Shown piece after piece: positions 45,061 through 53,775 of a DNA stretch of 64,000 bases. The notes under the pieces are model-generated. The model was not told the origin of the DNA, made no database searches, and saw only the letters and a list, made by a program, of their open reading frames with translations. Position 1 is the stretch's first letter, and every line of letters begins with the position of its first letter. The position numbers and the translations under genes were made by a program. Source of the stretch: Myxococcales bacterium (GTDB lineage: Bacteria > Myxococcota_A > Polyangia > Polyangiales > Polyangiaceae); contig JANXLV010000162.1 of NCBI GenBank assembly GCA_025355005.1, positions 58,786-122,785 on the forward strand. The letters are read 5' to 3'.

Positions 45061-46848
45061 TCACATGCCGCGCGTGACCACCACGTTCACGGCGCTGCTC
45101 GACGCCGGCACCTTCACCACGATGACGTACGCGGCCGCGTCGTACATGAAGTCACCGGCTCCGCCGTTCACGGTCACCGCGGTGGGCGCGCGCAGATCGT
45201 GCAGGCGGAGGACGATCGGCGTGGGAGCCGCGCTGGCGGTCGCATGTAGCTCCGTGCTCGTGGCGCTGGCGCCGAGCGTGAGCACTGCGTCCTTCTCGTC
45301 ATGCATGGCGAAGGTGCTGGGCGTCTGCCCCGGCCACATCAAGATGGTGAGCGCACCTGCGAACGGTCCGAAGCCCAGCGCGTCACCATCGACGTTCATG
45401 GGAATGATGGCGCCCGTCTTCGCGAAGAGCGGGATGTGTCGCCTGTCCGCGGAGTAGTCGCGCGTGACCGTGGTGCCGCCCGTGGCCTCTTCGCCCGTGA
45501 AGAAGTCCACGTAGGAGGCGCCGCCTGGCAGCGCGACGTCTGCCTTGCCGGTAGCGTCCAGGATCGGCGCGACCAGCAGCGCGTCACCGAGCATGTAGCG
45601 GAAATCCGTGGTGGAGGACGCATCGGCCACGGGGCGCAGGATGGATGTGCCGTGCCCCGCGTAGGTCTCCTCCGCGAGCGAGTACATGAACGGCACCAGC
45701 GCGTGGTGCAGCTGCGCCCAATACTTGTAGTCTGCAACTGTCTCGTCCACGTGGTCCGGCACGGTCCACGGCGTGATGTTCGCGCGGCCGTGAAGCTGCA
45801 TGAGCGGGGACAGCGCGCTCACCGCGGTCCATCGCGCGAAGACCATCGTGTCGAACGGGATCTGCGGGCCCGTGAGGTTCAGATCATCGCGATCCAGGTA
45901 GCCGCCGAGGTCCGAGCCCACCGCGACGTAGCCCGCGCGCGCAGAGATGAACGACTCCGTGAGCGCGTCCTTCAATCCGAACCAGTCGCGACGGTTGTCA
46001 CCCATCCACGAGATGGGCGAGTGCTCCTTCTTCGCGAAGAAGCGCCCCGGGAAGCCGTACGACTCGTCCCACGCGCGCGTCATGGTGAGGAACTCGCGGC
46101 CGCGCGAGGAGCGGCCGTATTCCAGGAAGTCCTGGTAGTAACGCTCGCCGTACTCCTGCCGCGTCTTCTCACCGTCGGCAGTAGCGATGTTGCTGTGCAT
46201 GCCGCCCACGTAGTTCTCGCCGAAGTCGAGCTTCCATCCGTCGATACCGGCGTTCAGCACGACGTCCTGCTGCGCATGCGACCACGCGCGCGAGCTCCCG
46301 TTGAAGAAGTCCAGGGCCGCGCCCTTCCCCTTCCACCATGGATACGTCGCGCCGTCGTCGACGAAGTAGCTGCAGTCCTCGCCGTGCGCGAGCGTGTCGG
46401 CACCTCCGGGGTATATGTCTCCCCCGGGCTCCAGGTCGAAGCTGGTGGAGTTCACGAACATGGTCGTCCACAGCACTACGCGCACGCCGCGCGCATGCAT
46501 GTCGGAGACCATGCCCGGGAAATCCGCGTAGCGCGTGGGGCTCGGGACGAACGTGTTGTAGTTCGTCTCCCACGGGCTATCGAGCACCACCGTGCCCACG
46601 GGGATGCCGCGTGACTGGAAGCCGGACACGAATGCATACGTGTCGTCGCGCGTGGAGATGTCCTTGCTGATCCATGGCTCGAACGCCCAGCGCGGCGTGT
46701 GCGGCGGAACGGACGTGAGCGGCGCCTCCGTCAGCGCGCAAGGATCTGCCGCAGCGCCCCCGCCTCCGCTGTCCTTCTGACACGCGACGTTGATGGTGAG
46801 CACGATCACCGCACCCGCGATGGACACTCTTCCGGTGATGCGATGCAC
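45061..46848 (-). CDS. GH31-family glycosidase lipoprotein
   Basis: A retaining alpha-glycosidase of family GH31 (alpha-glucosidase/alpha-xylosidase type), about 595 residues. Catalytic nucleophile Asp in WKLDFGENY and acid/base region in SWMGDNRRDW are visible, with VLDSPWETN and GSDLGGYLDRDD typical of the barrel. The C-terminal beta domains are present. The N-terminal beta-sandwich seen in most GH31 enzymes is absent or very short: the barrel begins near residue 70. The N-terminus is a hydrophobic segment with a lipobox (LTINVAC). I chose GTG at 46848; a TTG at 46920 would overlap the divergent gene. Confidence 0.8.
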   Translation of the reverse strand: MHRITGRVSIAGAVIVLTINVACQKDSGGGGAAADPCALTEAPLTSVPPHTPRWAFEPWISKDISTRDDTYAFVSGFQSRGIPVGTVVLDSPWETNYNTFVPSPTRYADFPGMVSDMHARGVRVVLWTTMFVNSTSFDLEPGGDIYPGGADTLAHGEDCSYFVDDGATYPWWKGKGAALDFFNGSSRAWSHAQQDVVLNAGIDGWKLDFGENYVGGMHSNIATADGEKTRQEYGERYYQDFLEYGRSSRGREFLTMTRAWDESYGFPGRFFAKKEHSPISWMGDNRRDWFGLKDALTESFISARAGYVAVGSDLGGYLDRDDLNLTGPQIPFDTMVFARWTAVSALSPLMQLHGRANITPWTVPDHVDETVADYKYWAQLHHALVPFMYSLAEETYAGHGTSILRPVADASSTTDFRYMLGDALLVAPILDATGKADVALPGGASYVDFFTGEEATGGTTVTRDYSADRRHIPLFAKTGAIIPMNVDGDALGFGPFAGALTILMWPGQTPSTFAMHDEKDAVLTLGASATSTELHATASAAPTPIVLRLHDLRAPTAVTVNGGAGDFMYDAAAYVIVVKVPASSSAVNVVVTRGM

Positions 46849-46968
46849 GACGGCACCCTGCCGCGAACCCGCCCGACATGCACGAACTACTCGCGCCAAA
46901 TGAGCGCTTGAATGCGACAAGAGCGTTTGGAACGGCGGCGGGTACGGGCCTTGCTCGTGCGTGCGGCC

Positions 46969-48168
46969 ATGTTCACTCGTAGCGTCGCCATTGCATGCAT
47001 TCTCTCCGCATCGGCCGGAATTCTCGGCGTTTCAGCGTGCGGCGGCACGGATGACGCCGGGTCAAACCGTGCCAATCCTGACGGTGGCAGTGACGCGGCG
47101 ATCGGTACGGACGCCGCCGCAACAGGAGATGGCGGCACGGATGCGAGTACGAGGCCGGCGCCACCGCCGCTCGAGCTGATCCCGAACAACGGCGGTCCGA
47201 TCATCAAGTCGCCGGAGCTCGTCACCGTCACGTGGAAGGGCGACGACATCGCGGCGAACCTGGTCGCGTTCGACACGTGGCTCCCGACGTCCTCGCTCTT
47301 CACCACCATGATGGCGGAGTGGGGCGTGGGCGCAGGCTTGTATGGTGGGGCGTATTCGATCGACGCGGTGGCGCCCGCGAACATGGACGACAGCGCCATC
47401 CAGGCGGTGATCACGGACGCGATCAATCAAGGCAAGGTCCCCGCGGCGAACGGCAGCCGCATCTACATGATCTATCCACCCAAGGGCACCGTGGTCACGA
47501 CCTTCGGCACGGGGTGCACGGATTTCCAGGCGTACCACGGGTCGTTCCAGTACGCGGGTGAGGGCGGGACGGCGCTCGCTGTGTACTCCGTCACGCCGCG
47601 ATGCGCGGACACGTTCGGCATGACGCCAACGGACTTCACCACGTGGGGCGCGAGCCACGAGGTGATGGAGGCGTCGAGCGATCCGGACTCGCAGAACCCG
47701 ACGTGGGTGATCCTGAACCAGACGCCGAGCACGCCGCAACCTGGCGAGAACGCGGACCTGTGCGCGGGCCATCCCTCGAAGGTGGAGGGCCACATGGTGA
47801 CGCTCAACTACTCCAACGCGGCAGCAAAGGCAGGCGCACGCCCGTGCGTTCCGGCGCCCGCGGGTCCGATGTTCGGGATCTATTCGGACCTGGCGGACGT
47901 CACGGTCCCGCCGGGCACCTCCGTCGAGATCCCGATCTACGCGTACGCAGATGGACCGTTGCCCGCGTTCTCCGTCAGCGCGTATGCATCGACCACGGCG
48001 CTCACCGTGACCCTCGGCGCGAAGACCGCGAAGGCGGGGGACACGCTGACGCTCAAGATCGCCGCGTCCTCCGCGTTCACGGCCGCGCCAGGCGAGAACA
48101 TCGTGTCGCTCTACGCGAACTCCGCCGGCTATGGCGTGACCAGGGAGATCATCGCGAAGCGCAAGTAG
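46969..48168 (+). CDS. Lipoprotein with HExxE metallopeptidase-like motif
   Basis: A 399-residue lipoprotein (VSAC, Cys 24) with an Ala/Asp/Gly-rich linker. The motif SHEVMEASSDP at about 229-239 has a His-Glu pair and a second Glu (His 230, Glu 231, Glu 234), similar to HExxE/HExxH-type metal sites in predicted peptidases of myxobacteria. A third metal ligand cannot be assigned. The C-terminal 90 residues form an Ig-like beta domain (VTVPPGTSVEIPI). It starts at ATG 46969 and is divergent from the GH31 gene. Peptidase activity is plausible but unproven. Confidence 0.65.
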   Translation: MFTRSVAIACILSASAGILGVSACGGTDDAGSNRANPDGGSDAAIGTDAAATGDGGTDASTRPAPPPLELIPNNGGPIIKSPELVTVTWKGDDIAANLVAFDTWLPTSSLFTTMMAEWGVGAGLYGGAYSIDAVAPANMDDSAIQAVITDAINQGKVPAANGSRIYMIYPPKGTVVTTFGTGCTDFQAYHGSFQYAGEGGTALAVYSVTPRCADTFGMTPTDFTTWGASHEVMEASSDPDSQNPTWVILNQTPSTPQPGENADLCAGHPSKVEGHMVTLNYSNAAAKAGARPCVPAPAGPMFGIYSDLADVTVPPGTSVEIPIYAYADGPLPAFSVSAYASTTALTVTLGAKTAKAGDTLTLKIAASSAFTAAPGENIVSLYANSAGYGVTREIIAKRK

Positions 48169-48198
48169 CCTGTTTTTCGGCTACGATTGCGATCGTCG

Positions 48199-49185
48199 AT
48201 GCCGAAGAAGGAGCCGCTCTTTTCCTTCCGTCTGACGGGGCTCGTCCTCGCGCGGCTCGGCCTGCGTGGGAAGGACGCGAGCGCATTTGTCGCGTCGGTA
48301 GGGCTGCCCGACGCTGCGGCGACCGGCCCATGCACCGTGCCGCTCTCGCGCGTGCGCGCATTCTTCGACGAGGCTGCGCGGCTCGCGCGTGATCCGCTGC
48401 TCGGTCTACATCTCGCGGACGCGGTGCCCGAGGGCACGTACGACGCAGCCGAGCTCCTGGTCCGCACGGCGGCGACGGTGAGTGCGGGTCTCGCGTCCCT
48501 TTCGGAGCACGCGTCGCTCGTGAATCCCATCGGACAGTTTCGCTACGAGGAGACGAAGCGCGGCGCGGAGATCCACTACCTGGTGCCGGGGCAACGCGAC
48601 GCGCTAGGCCCGCACATGAACGAGCTGACGGTCGCCTATCTGCTGCGCGGCCTGCGCCTGGTCGCCGCGCGCGAGCTACCGCTCGTATGCGCGTGGTTCG
48701 GTCATGCTCGGGGCGGCGAGAGCGGGCGCGACCGGGCGCGGGTCTCACAGCACTTCGGATGCCCCGTGACGTTCGGCGCCGCGAGCTCCGGCTTTGCGAT
48801 CCCGATGGAAGCCGCGCGGAGCCCGCTGCGCTCCGCGGACGGCGTGGTGTTCGACTACCTCTCGCGCCAGGCGAAGCAGGCGAAGCACACTGGAGCCGAC
48901 GCACCATTCTCGCAGTCCATCGCGCGCGCGATCGAAGGCGAGGTCGGCTTTGCCCGCGCGGACCTCACGACAGTGGCGAAGCACCTCGGCGTGACGGTGC
49001 GCACTGCCCAGCGAAGGCTGCGCGACGAAGGCACGCAGTTCCGCGACGTGGTGGAGCAAGCGCGCCGACGTCGCTCCGAGGACATGGTGCAACGCGGAGT
49101 CGCGGACGAGAAGATCGCAGACCTCGTCGGCTTCGCAGACGTGGGCACCTACCGCCGCGCCGCAAAGCGCTGGAAAAATCCCTAG
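48199..49185 (+). CDS. AraC-family transcriptional regulator
   Basis: A 328-residue regulator. The N-terminal Arabinose_bd-type domain (about 15-200) binds a small effector. The C-terminal HTH_18 domain contains TTVAKHLGVTVRTAQRRLRDEG and IADLVGFADVGTYRRAAKRW, the two HTH units of AraC proteins. Start is ATG at 48199 (MPKKEP); a TTG four codons earlier is open. It follows the HExxE lipoprotein gene by 30 bp. Its targets are unknown; the neighbouring lipoprotein is a possibility. Confidence 0.85.
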   Translation: MPKKEPLFSFRLTGLVLARLGLRGKDASAFVASVGLPDAAATGPCTVPLSRVRAFFDEAARLARDPLLGLHLADAVPEGTYDAAELLVRTAATVSAGLASLSEHASLVNPIGQFRYEETKRGAEIHYLVPGQRDALGPHMNELTVAYLLRGLRLVAARELPLVCAWFGHARGGESGRDRARVSQHFGCPVTFGAASSGFAIPMEAARSPLRSADGVVFDYLSRQAKQAKHTGADAPFSQSIARAIEGEVGFARADLTTVAKHLGVTVRTAQRRLRDEGTQFRDVVEQARRRRSEDMVQRGVADEKIADLVGFADVGTYRRAAKRWKNP

Positions 49186-49201
49186 ATCGCGCGCCCCATG
49201 G

Positions 49202-50341
49202 TCAGCGAGGGAGCACTACCGCGGAGGTGGCGCCGAAGACGATCGCGTCGAGCTCGAAGCCGGGCTCCACGAGGGCTAGCTGCGGGTGGTCGAGATCGAT
49301 CTCGATCTGTCCGCCCGCGTCCGTGAAGCCGACGGCGAGCGCGCCATGAAGCGAGCCTTCCTTCCAGAGTTGCTCCGCCGGCGTGCTTCCCTCGGGCGCG
49401 AACGTGACGCGCGACTTCCTGCGGAGGCGCTCGTGGGTCTCGAGTGAGCGGAGCTCCTCGATCGGGTCGGTGATGGTGTGGCTGTCGATGCCCGTGCAGA
49501 GGCGGGCGCCGGACGAGCGCAGGTGCTCGAAGTCGGCGAGGCCGTCACCAAGATCGCGCTCCGTGGTCGGACAGATGCACGCGAACCCCTGCGCGTCGCC
49601 GAGCAGCTTCGCTTCGTGCGGGAGCAGGTGCGTCGCATGCACGGCGACGAAGCGCGGGCCGAGCAATCCGCGCTCCTCACAAAGCTCCATGGGGCGCTTG
49701 CCCGTCTCTCTGAGGCACTCCTCGATCTCGCGCGGCTGCTCCGCCACGTGCATGTGCAGCGGGATGTCTGCGCGCTTCGCGTACTCCGCGAAGACCGGAA
49801 GCCACGAGGGCGGCACCGCGCGCACCGAGTGCGGAGCAAGGCCGATGGTGACGTCGGGTTGTCCCGCGTACTTCTTGCGCAGCGCGTCCACGTCGGCGAG
49901 CACCGTGTCCGGCGTGGGATCGCAGAAGCGCCGCTGCCCCGGCTCTGGTTCGCGATCCTGTCCCGCGCGCGCATAGGCGCAGCGAAGGAGCGCGATGCGA
50001 AGACCTGCTTCGCGCGCTGCATCGATGACGACGTCGCTCATGAGCGTGCGGTCGTCGTACGGCGTGCCGTCTGCCTGATGGTGGATGTAATGAAACTCGC
50101 CCACGGTGCGCACGCCCGCCGCGAACAGCTCGCGAAAGGCCACGCGCGCGATCTTCGCGTACGACTCCGGCGTGAGCTCCGATGCGGTGCGATACATCTG
50201 CCCGCGCCACGACCAGAAGTCGTCCGCGTTCTTCTCCTTGGGCCGCTGTCCTCTTCCGCGCATCGCGCGCTGGAACGCATGCGAGTGGGCCGTGCTGAGC
50301 GCCGGGAGCGAGAGAACGAGCTTCTCGCCTCTGGTGCTCAC
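49202..50341 (-). CDS. hutF: Formimidoylglutamate deiminase-like amidohydrolase
   Basis: A metal-dependent amidohydrolase matching HutF, which deiminates N-formimidoyl-L-glutamate in histidine degradation. HSHAFQRAMRG (His 19, 21), LHMHVAEQPREIEEC, VHATHL, and the Asp of GIDSHT are all in place, so the metal and catalytic residues are complete. At 379 residues it is shorter than most HutF proteins (about 450): the N-terminal beta-sandwich segment is nearly absent. Its ATG at 50341 overlaps the stop of the upstream lipoprotein gene as ATGA. No hutH/U/I/G gene is present in the window, so the pathway link is uncertain. Confidence 0.8.
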   Translation of the reverse strand: MSTRGEKLVLSLPALSTAHSHAFQRAMRGRGQRPKEKNADDFWSWRGQMYRTASELTPESYAKIARVAFRELFAAGVRTVGEFHYIHHQADGTPYDDRTLMSDVVIDAAREAGLRIALLRCAYARAGQDREPEPGQRRFCDPTPDTVLADVDALRKKYAGQPDVTIGLAPHSVRAVPPSWLPVFAEYAKRADIPLHMHVAEQPREIEECLRETGKRPMELCEERGLLGPRFVAVHATHLLPHEAKLLGDAQGFACICPTTERDLGDGLADFEHLRSSGARLCTGIDSHTITDPIEELRSLETHERLRRKSRVTFAPEGSTPAEQLWKEGSLHGALAVGFTDAGGQIEIDLDHPQLALVEPGFELDAIVFGATSAVVLPR

Positions 50342-50904
50342 TGCCGCATCACCTCGGAGGCGCGCGACGTGACGTAGAATCCGCGGGGGAAATGCCGGTA
50401 GTACGTGGCTCGAAGGAGCGGAGAGCCGTCTTGTGGATCGACCTCTTGACCGAACGTGCCCGTCACGCGGAGGAGCGAGCCACCACCGACGGACTTGTCG
50501 CCCACGTCGTCCTCACCCTTGAGCGACAGCGCCGCGGTCACCACGCCGTAGTCCTTGTCACTGACGGTCACGCGGCACGAGTCCTCGTCGTTGGAGTTCG
50601 CGCACAGGTTCCGCGGCTCGAGCCGACGCACGGAGAGCTTCACCTGCGCCATGCCGGAAGGTCCGGCGGAGCGCGCGGTCACGATGCCGAAGAAGAAGCT
50701 GGGCTTCTGTCGCCACTCCTCCGGCAGCCGCTGGAACATGACTGGATCGTACTCGCGCGCGCCTGAGACTGCTGTCTCCTCCTCGGAGAGGGGCGCGTAG
50801 TTGGGCGCATGGCCGTAGGGACCGGGGTTGTGACACCCGACCATTGCGGCAAAGGCGAGCGCGAAGACCGAGACCGCAGCGAATTTCCGCATTGAACGCG
50901 TCAT
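50338..50904 (-). CDS. Lipoprotein of unknown function
   Basis: A 188-residue lipoprotein (lipobox ending FAAMVGC, Cys 24). The mature part is soluble, with a paired Cys (NLCANSNDEDSC) and strands such as VRVTGTFGQ. The role is unknown. Two starts are possible (50904 or 50892). It overlaps the HutF gene by four bases, so they are translated together. It is 12 bp downstream of the vWA gene. Confidence 0.65.
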   Translation of the reverse strand: MTRSMRKFAAVSVFALAFAAMVGCHNPGPYGHAPNYAPLSEEETAVSGAREYDPVMFQRLPEEWRQKPSFFFGIVTARSAGPSGMAQVKLSVRRLEPRNLCANSNDEDSCRVTVSDKDYGVVTAALSLKGEDDVGDKSVGGGSLLRVTGTFGQEVDPQDGSPLLRATYYRHFPRGFYVTSRASEVMRQ

Positions 50905-50916
50905 ACCATCAAACTC

Positions 50917-52848
50917 TCACGAGGTCGCTGGGTCGGTGCGGACGAAGACACGCATCACGATCTCCGCGGCGAACAGCACGAGGAGCCCGAGCGCGATCAC
51001 CCACGAGATATCGAGCTTCGCGCCTGGCGCAGCTCCGACCTTCGCGTGCCCACCTTGCGGCGCGGCGCGCGGACGTAGGGTGAGCTCGCGAGGAACTGGC
51101 GCCACGACCCGCACCTCCGTGCGGTCCTGCACGTTGATGACGTAGCGGCCGATGTCCGGAAGCACGGCGCGCGAGACGCCTGCCTCGCGTGTTTGGCTGA
51201 TGCTGCCGCTCGGCCCCTTGATGACGGCGGAGTCCGCGACAACGATGCTCGCGCCGGCGTCACTGCGCCTGGGAGAGAGCCGCGCACGCGCGCGTGCGAC
51301 GAACGAATCCAGGATGGCCAGGAAGCCCGGGCGCAGCGGCAGATCGCTCTGGTCCAGCGCGAATGGGAGCGTGATGACCATCGCCTCGCCCTTGCCGATC
51401 TCACGCTGACCGAGAAAAAGCGGCCCGTCGCTCCACGAGAGCCAGCGTGAGAAGCCGCGCGCGTCGTCATCTGCGAGCTCCGCGCGACCCTTCGGATCCA
51501 GGCCGACCAGGCTCTGCGCCGAATCACCCAGCGGCCCTTCGCCCGCCTTCACGCTCTTGTCGCGCACGGACGCCGCCGTCTCCCACGTGGGCACCGTAGA
51601 GAGCAGCGGCGTGAAGGCCGCGCCCAGCGGCGCACGGCTCGCGCGCGGACCAAGCGCAAGAAGCACGACGCCTCCGCGCGCGAGGTAGTCCTCGATCACG
51701 TGTCGCGCCTCCGGCGTGAAGCCCGGCGGATCGTCGAAGACCAGGCCCGCGTAGGGCCGAAGGTCCGCCACCTTGTCGGGCAGATCAGCGAGCGGCCTCA
51801 CGTCCAGATCGGTCCGCAGCGCGGCGAGCGCTTGCTCCACCACGGGCGCGCCACCGGTCGCGGTCACCTCCTCCACGGTGTCGCCGACGACACCGATGGA
51901 GGTCGCGCTGCCTTCGAGCACCACTGCGGCGCGATCGTCCTCCGCGATGGCGTCGCTCCCCGTCATCAGCACGTCCAGATCCTCCGTGGACCGCGGATCT
52001 ATCGGCAGCACGACGCTCACGCGAGGACCGCCAGGCGCCTTCACCTTCGCGAGCACGCGCTCGCCGCCGCGGAGCTCGATGTCGCGACCCTCCGCGGTGG
52101 CCTTCGGAGAGCAGGCGATCTCCACGCGCACCTCCTTGGGGCTGCGGTCGGCGGAGAGCACGGCGCAGTCGCCCACCTCCTTCGGGAGCTCCGGCATGGG
52201 CACCCACAGCGCCGGATCATCGGGGAGCGGCGTGTCCGTGCCGTCCGCGAGGTCGGACAGAAGGACGATGCGCTTGTCCGCTTGCGGCAGCGACGCGACC
52301 AGCGAGCGCGCCATCGCGAGCGCGCCGTCGATGTCGGTGGCGCGATCAGACGGCGTGAGCGTGTCCAGCGTGGAGCGCGCGGCGCCGATATCCGTGGACG
52401 ACGCGAGCGCGACGCGCGGGGGCGAGCCGGCAAGGACCACGGCGACGGCATCACCTTCGCGCGTGGAAGAGATCAGCTGACGTGCGCCTGCGATGGCTCG
52501 CGTGAAGCGCGAGGATTCGCCGCCGTCCTTCGCGCGCATGCTCATGGAGTCATCAACGACCAGCACGAGCGCAACGGAGGCGCCGCCGCGATCGAGCGAG
52601 AGGCGTGAGCAGCGCACGAACGGCGTCGCGCCCAGAAGAGCGAGCAGCAGCACGGACAGCGCGCGAAGGCCGAAGAGCGATTTATCCGTGAGCTCGGAGC
52701 GGCGGCGTGCCTGCGGCTCCGTGGCGGGGACCAGGCGGGCGAACGCGAACGGCTTGTCGTCGCTCTTCCTGCGGCGCAGGCGGTGCGCCAGGTAAGGCAC
52801 GACCGCGAGCAGCGCCACACCGAGCGCGAACCAGGAGAGAAAGCTCAC
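50917..52848 (-). CDS. Membrane vWA-domain protein (BatA/BatB-like)
   Basis: A 643-residue protein with an N-terminal membrane helix and the LRRRKSDDKPF opening typical of BatA-like (aerotolerance) proteins. A second helix (LFGLRALSVLLLALLG) precedes a vWA domain with the MIDAS start VVDDSMSM (99-103). The long extracytoplasmic part follows, and a final helix (ISWVIALGLLVLFAAEIVM) is at the C-terminus. It begins with GTG at 52848, overlapping the DUF58 stop as GTGA. Together with the DUF58 gene it resembles the Bat/MoxR-associated group that handles membrane protein maturation. The MoxR ATPase is missing. Confidence 0.8.
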   Translation of the reverse strand: MSFLSWFALGVALLAVVPYLAHRLRRRKSDDKPFAFARLVPATEPQARRRSELTDKSLFGLRALSVLLLALLGATPFVRCSRLSLDRGGASVALVLVVDDSMSMRAKDGGESSRFTRAIAGARQLISSTREGDAVAVVLAGSPPRVALASSTDIGAARSTLDTLTPSDRATDIDGALAMARSLVASLPQADKRIVLLSDLADGTDTPLPDDPALWVPMPELPKEVGDCAVLSADRSPKEVRVEIACSPKATAEGRDIELRGGERVLAKVKAPGGPRVSVVLPIDPRSTEDLDVLMTGSDAIAEDDRAAVVLEGSATSIGVVGDTVEEVTATGGAPVVEQALAALRTDLDVRPLADLPDKVADLRPYAGLVFDDPPGFTPEARHVIEDYLARGGVVLLALGPRASRAPLGAAFTPLLSTVPTWETAASVRDKSVKAGEGPLGDSAQSLVGLDPKGRAELADDDARGFSRWLSWSDGPLFLGQREIGKGEAMVITLPFALDQSDLPLRPGFLAILDSFVARARARLSPRRSDAGASIVVADSAVIKGPSGSISQTREAGVSRAVLPDIGRYVINVQDRTEVRVVAPVPRELTLRPRAAPQGGHAKVGAAPGAKLDISWVIALGLLVLFAAEIVMRVFVRTDPATS

Positions 52849-53756
52849 GCGCGCACCCTGGAAGCGCGATCGATGATCTCGCGCACGCTGTGGCTCGGAT
52901 CGCCGTCGGTGCGGAGCGTGACGACCTCGGCCCCGCGCGACGTGATCGCCCGCTTCCATTTGTCGCGGTGCTCTGCGAGCGCGGCCAGGTAGCGTTCGCG
53001 CACCTGTCCGTCCGTCTCCACGACCAGCTCGCCTTCCATGGCCTTCAGTCGTACGGCCTCGTCGAAGGGAAAATCAAGCTCGTCGGGATCCAGCACCTCA
53101 CCGACGACGAGCACGCGGCCCCGCGACGACACCGCGGCGAGCGCGTCCAGCGCGCGCGAAGGGAGATCGCACAGGTCGGACAGGACCACGACAATGGAGC
53201 CACGGCGCGCGGCGCGGACGATGCCGCCGAGCGCGCGCTCCACCAGGTCGGGATCGAGCTTTGGGTCTCCGACGGCGTCAATCTGCTCGAGGGAGGAGGC
53301 GACGCGCTCGAACGCCTCACGTCCGCTGCCCACCGGCACGGGGCGCGCGGTCTTTCCGCCGCCGATGAACGTGAGGCCGATCGGGTCGCCGCTGGACGTG
53401 GCGACCTTCGCGAGCGCGGCGGCGATCAGCGCGGCCCACGCGATCTTCGAGGTTTTTGCGCGCGTGCCGCGATAGCCCATGGAGGCAGTGGCGTCGACCA
53501 CGACGCGAAGCGCGCGATCGGTCTCGGTCTCGAACTGACGGATGAGGAGCCGGTCGTGGAGCATCATGGAGCGGCGGTCGAGCCAGCGCAGATCGTCGCC
53601 GGGCGTGTACTCACGGTGACCGCCGAACTCCACGCCTGCACCCTTGCGCGCGCTGCGGTGCGCACCGGCGTAGACGCCCTCTGCCACCATCTTCGCGCGG
53701 AGCCGGAGGGGCGCGAGCTGGCCCCAGTCGAGCGTGCGATGAATCTCCTTCGTCAT
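52845..53756 (-). CDS. DUF58 domain protein
   Basis: A 303-residue cytoplasmic protein of the DUF58 family, the usual partner of MoxR ATPases and vWA membrane proteins. The diagnostic run GVEFGGHREYTPGDDLRWLD is at residues 41-60, followed by a vWA-like VVVDATASM near 86-94 (a degenerate MIDAS). Start is ATG at 53756 (MTKEIH). The stop overlaps the next start as GTGA. The TPR lipoprotein gene is 19 bp upstream, so all three are probably one operon. In most genomes a MoxR ATPase precedes DUF58; here it does not. Confidence 0.85.
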   Translation of the reverse strand: MTKEIHRTLDWGQLAPLRLRAKMVAEGVYAGAHRSARKGAGVEFGGHREYTPGDDLRWLDRRSMMLHDRLLIRQFETETDRALRVVVDATASMGYRGTRAKTSKIAWAALIAAALAKVATSSGDPIGLTFIGGGKTARPVPVGSGREAFERVASSLEQIDAVGDPKLDPDLVERALGGIVRAARRGSIVVVLSDLCDLPSRALDALAAVSSRGRVLVVGEVLDPDELDFPFDEAVRLKAMEGELVVETDGQVRERYLAALAEHRDKWKRAITSRGAEVVTLRTDGDPSHSVREIIDRASRVRA

Positions 53757-53775
53757 GAGCCCGCGTCCACCAAAC

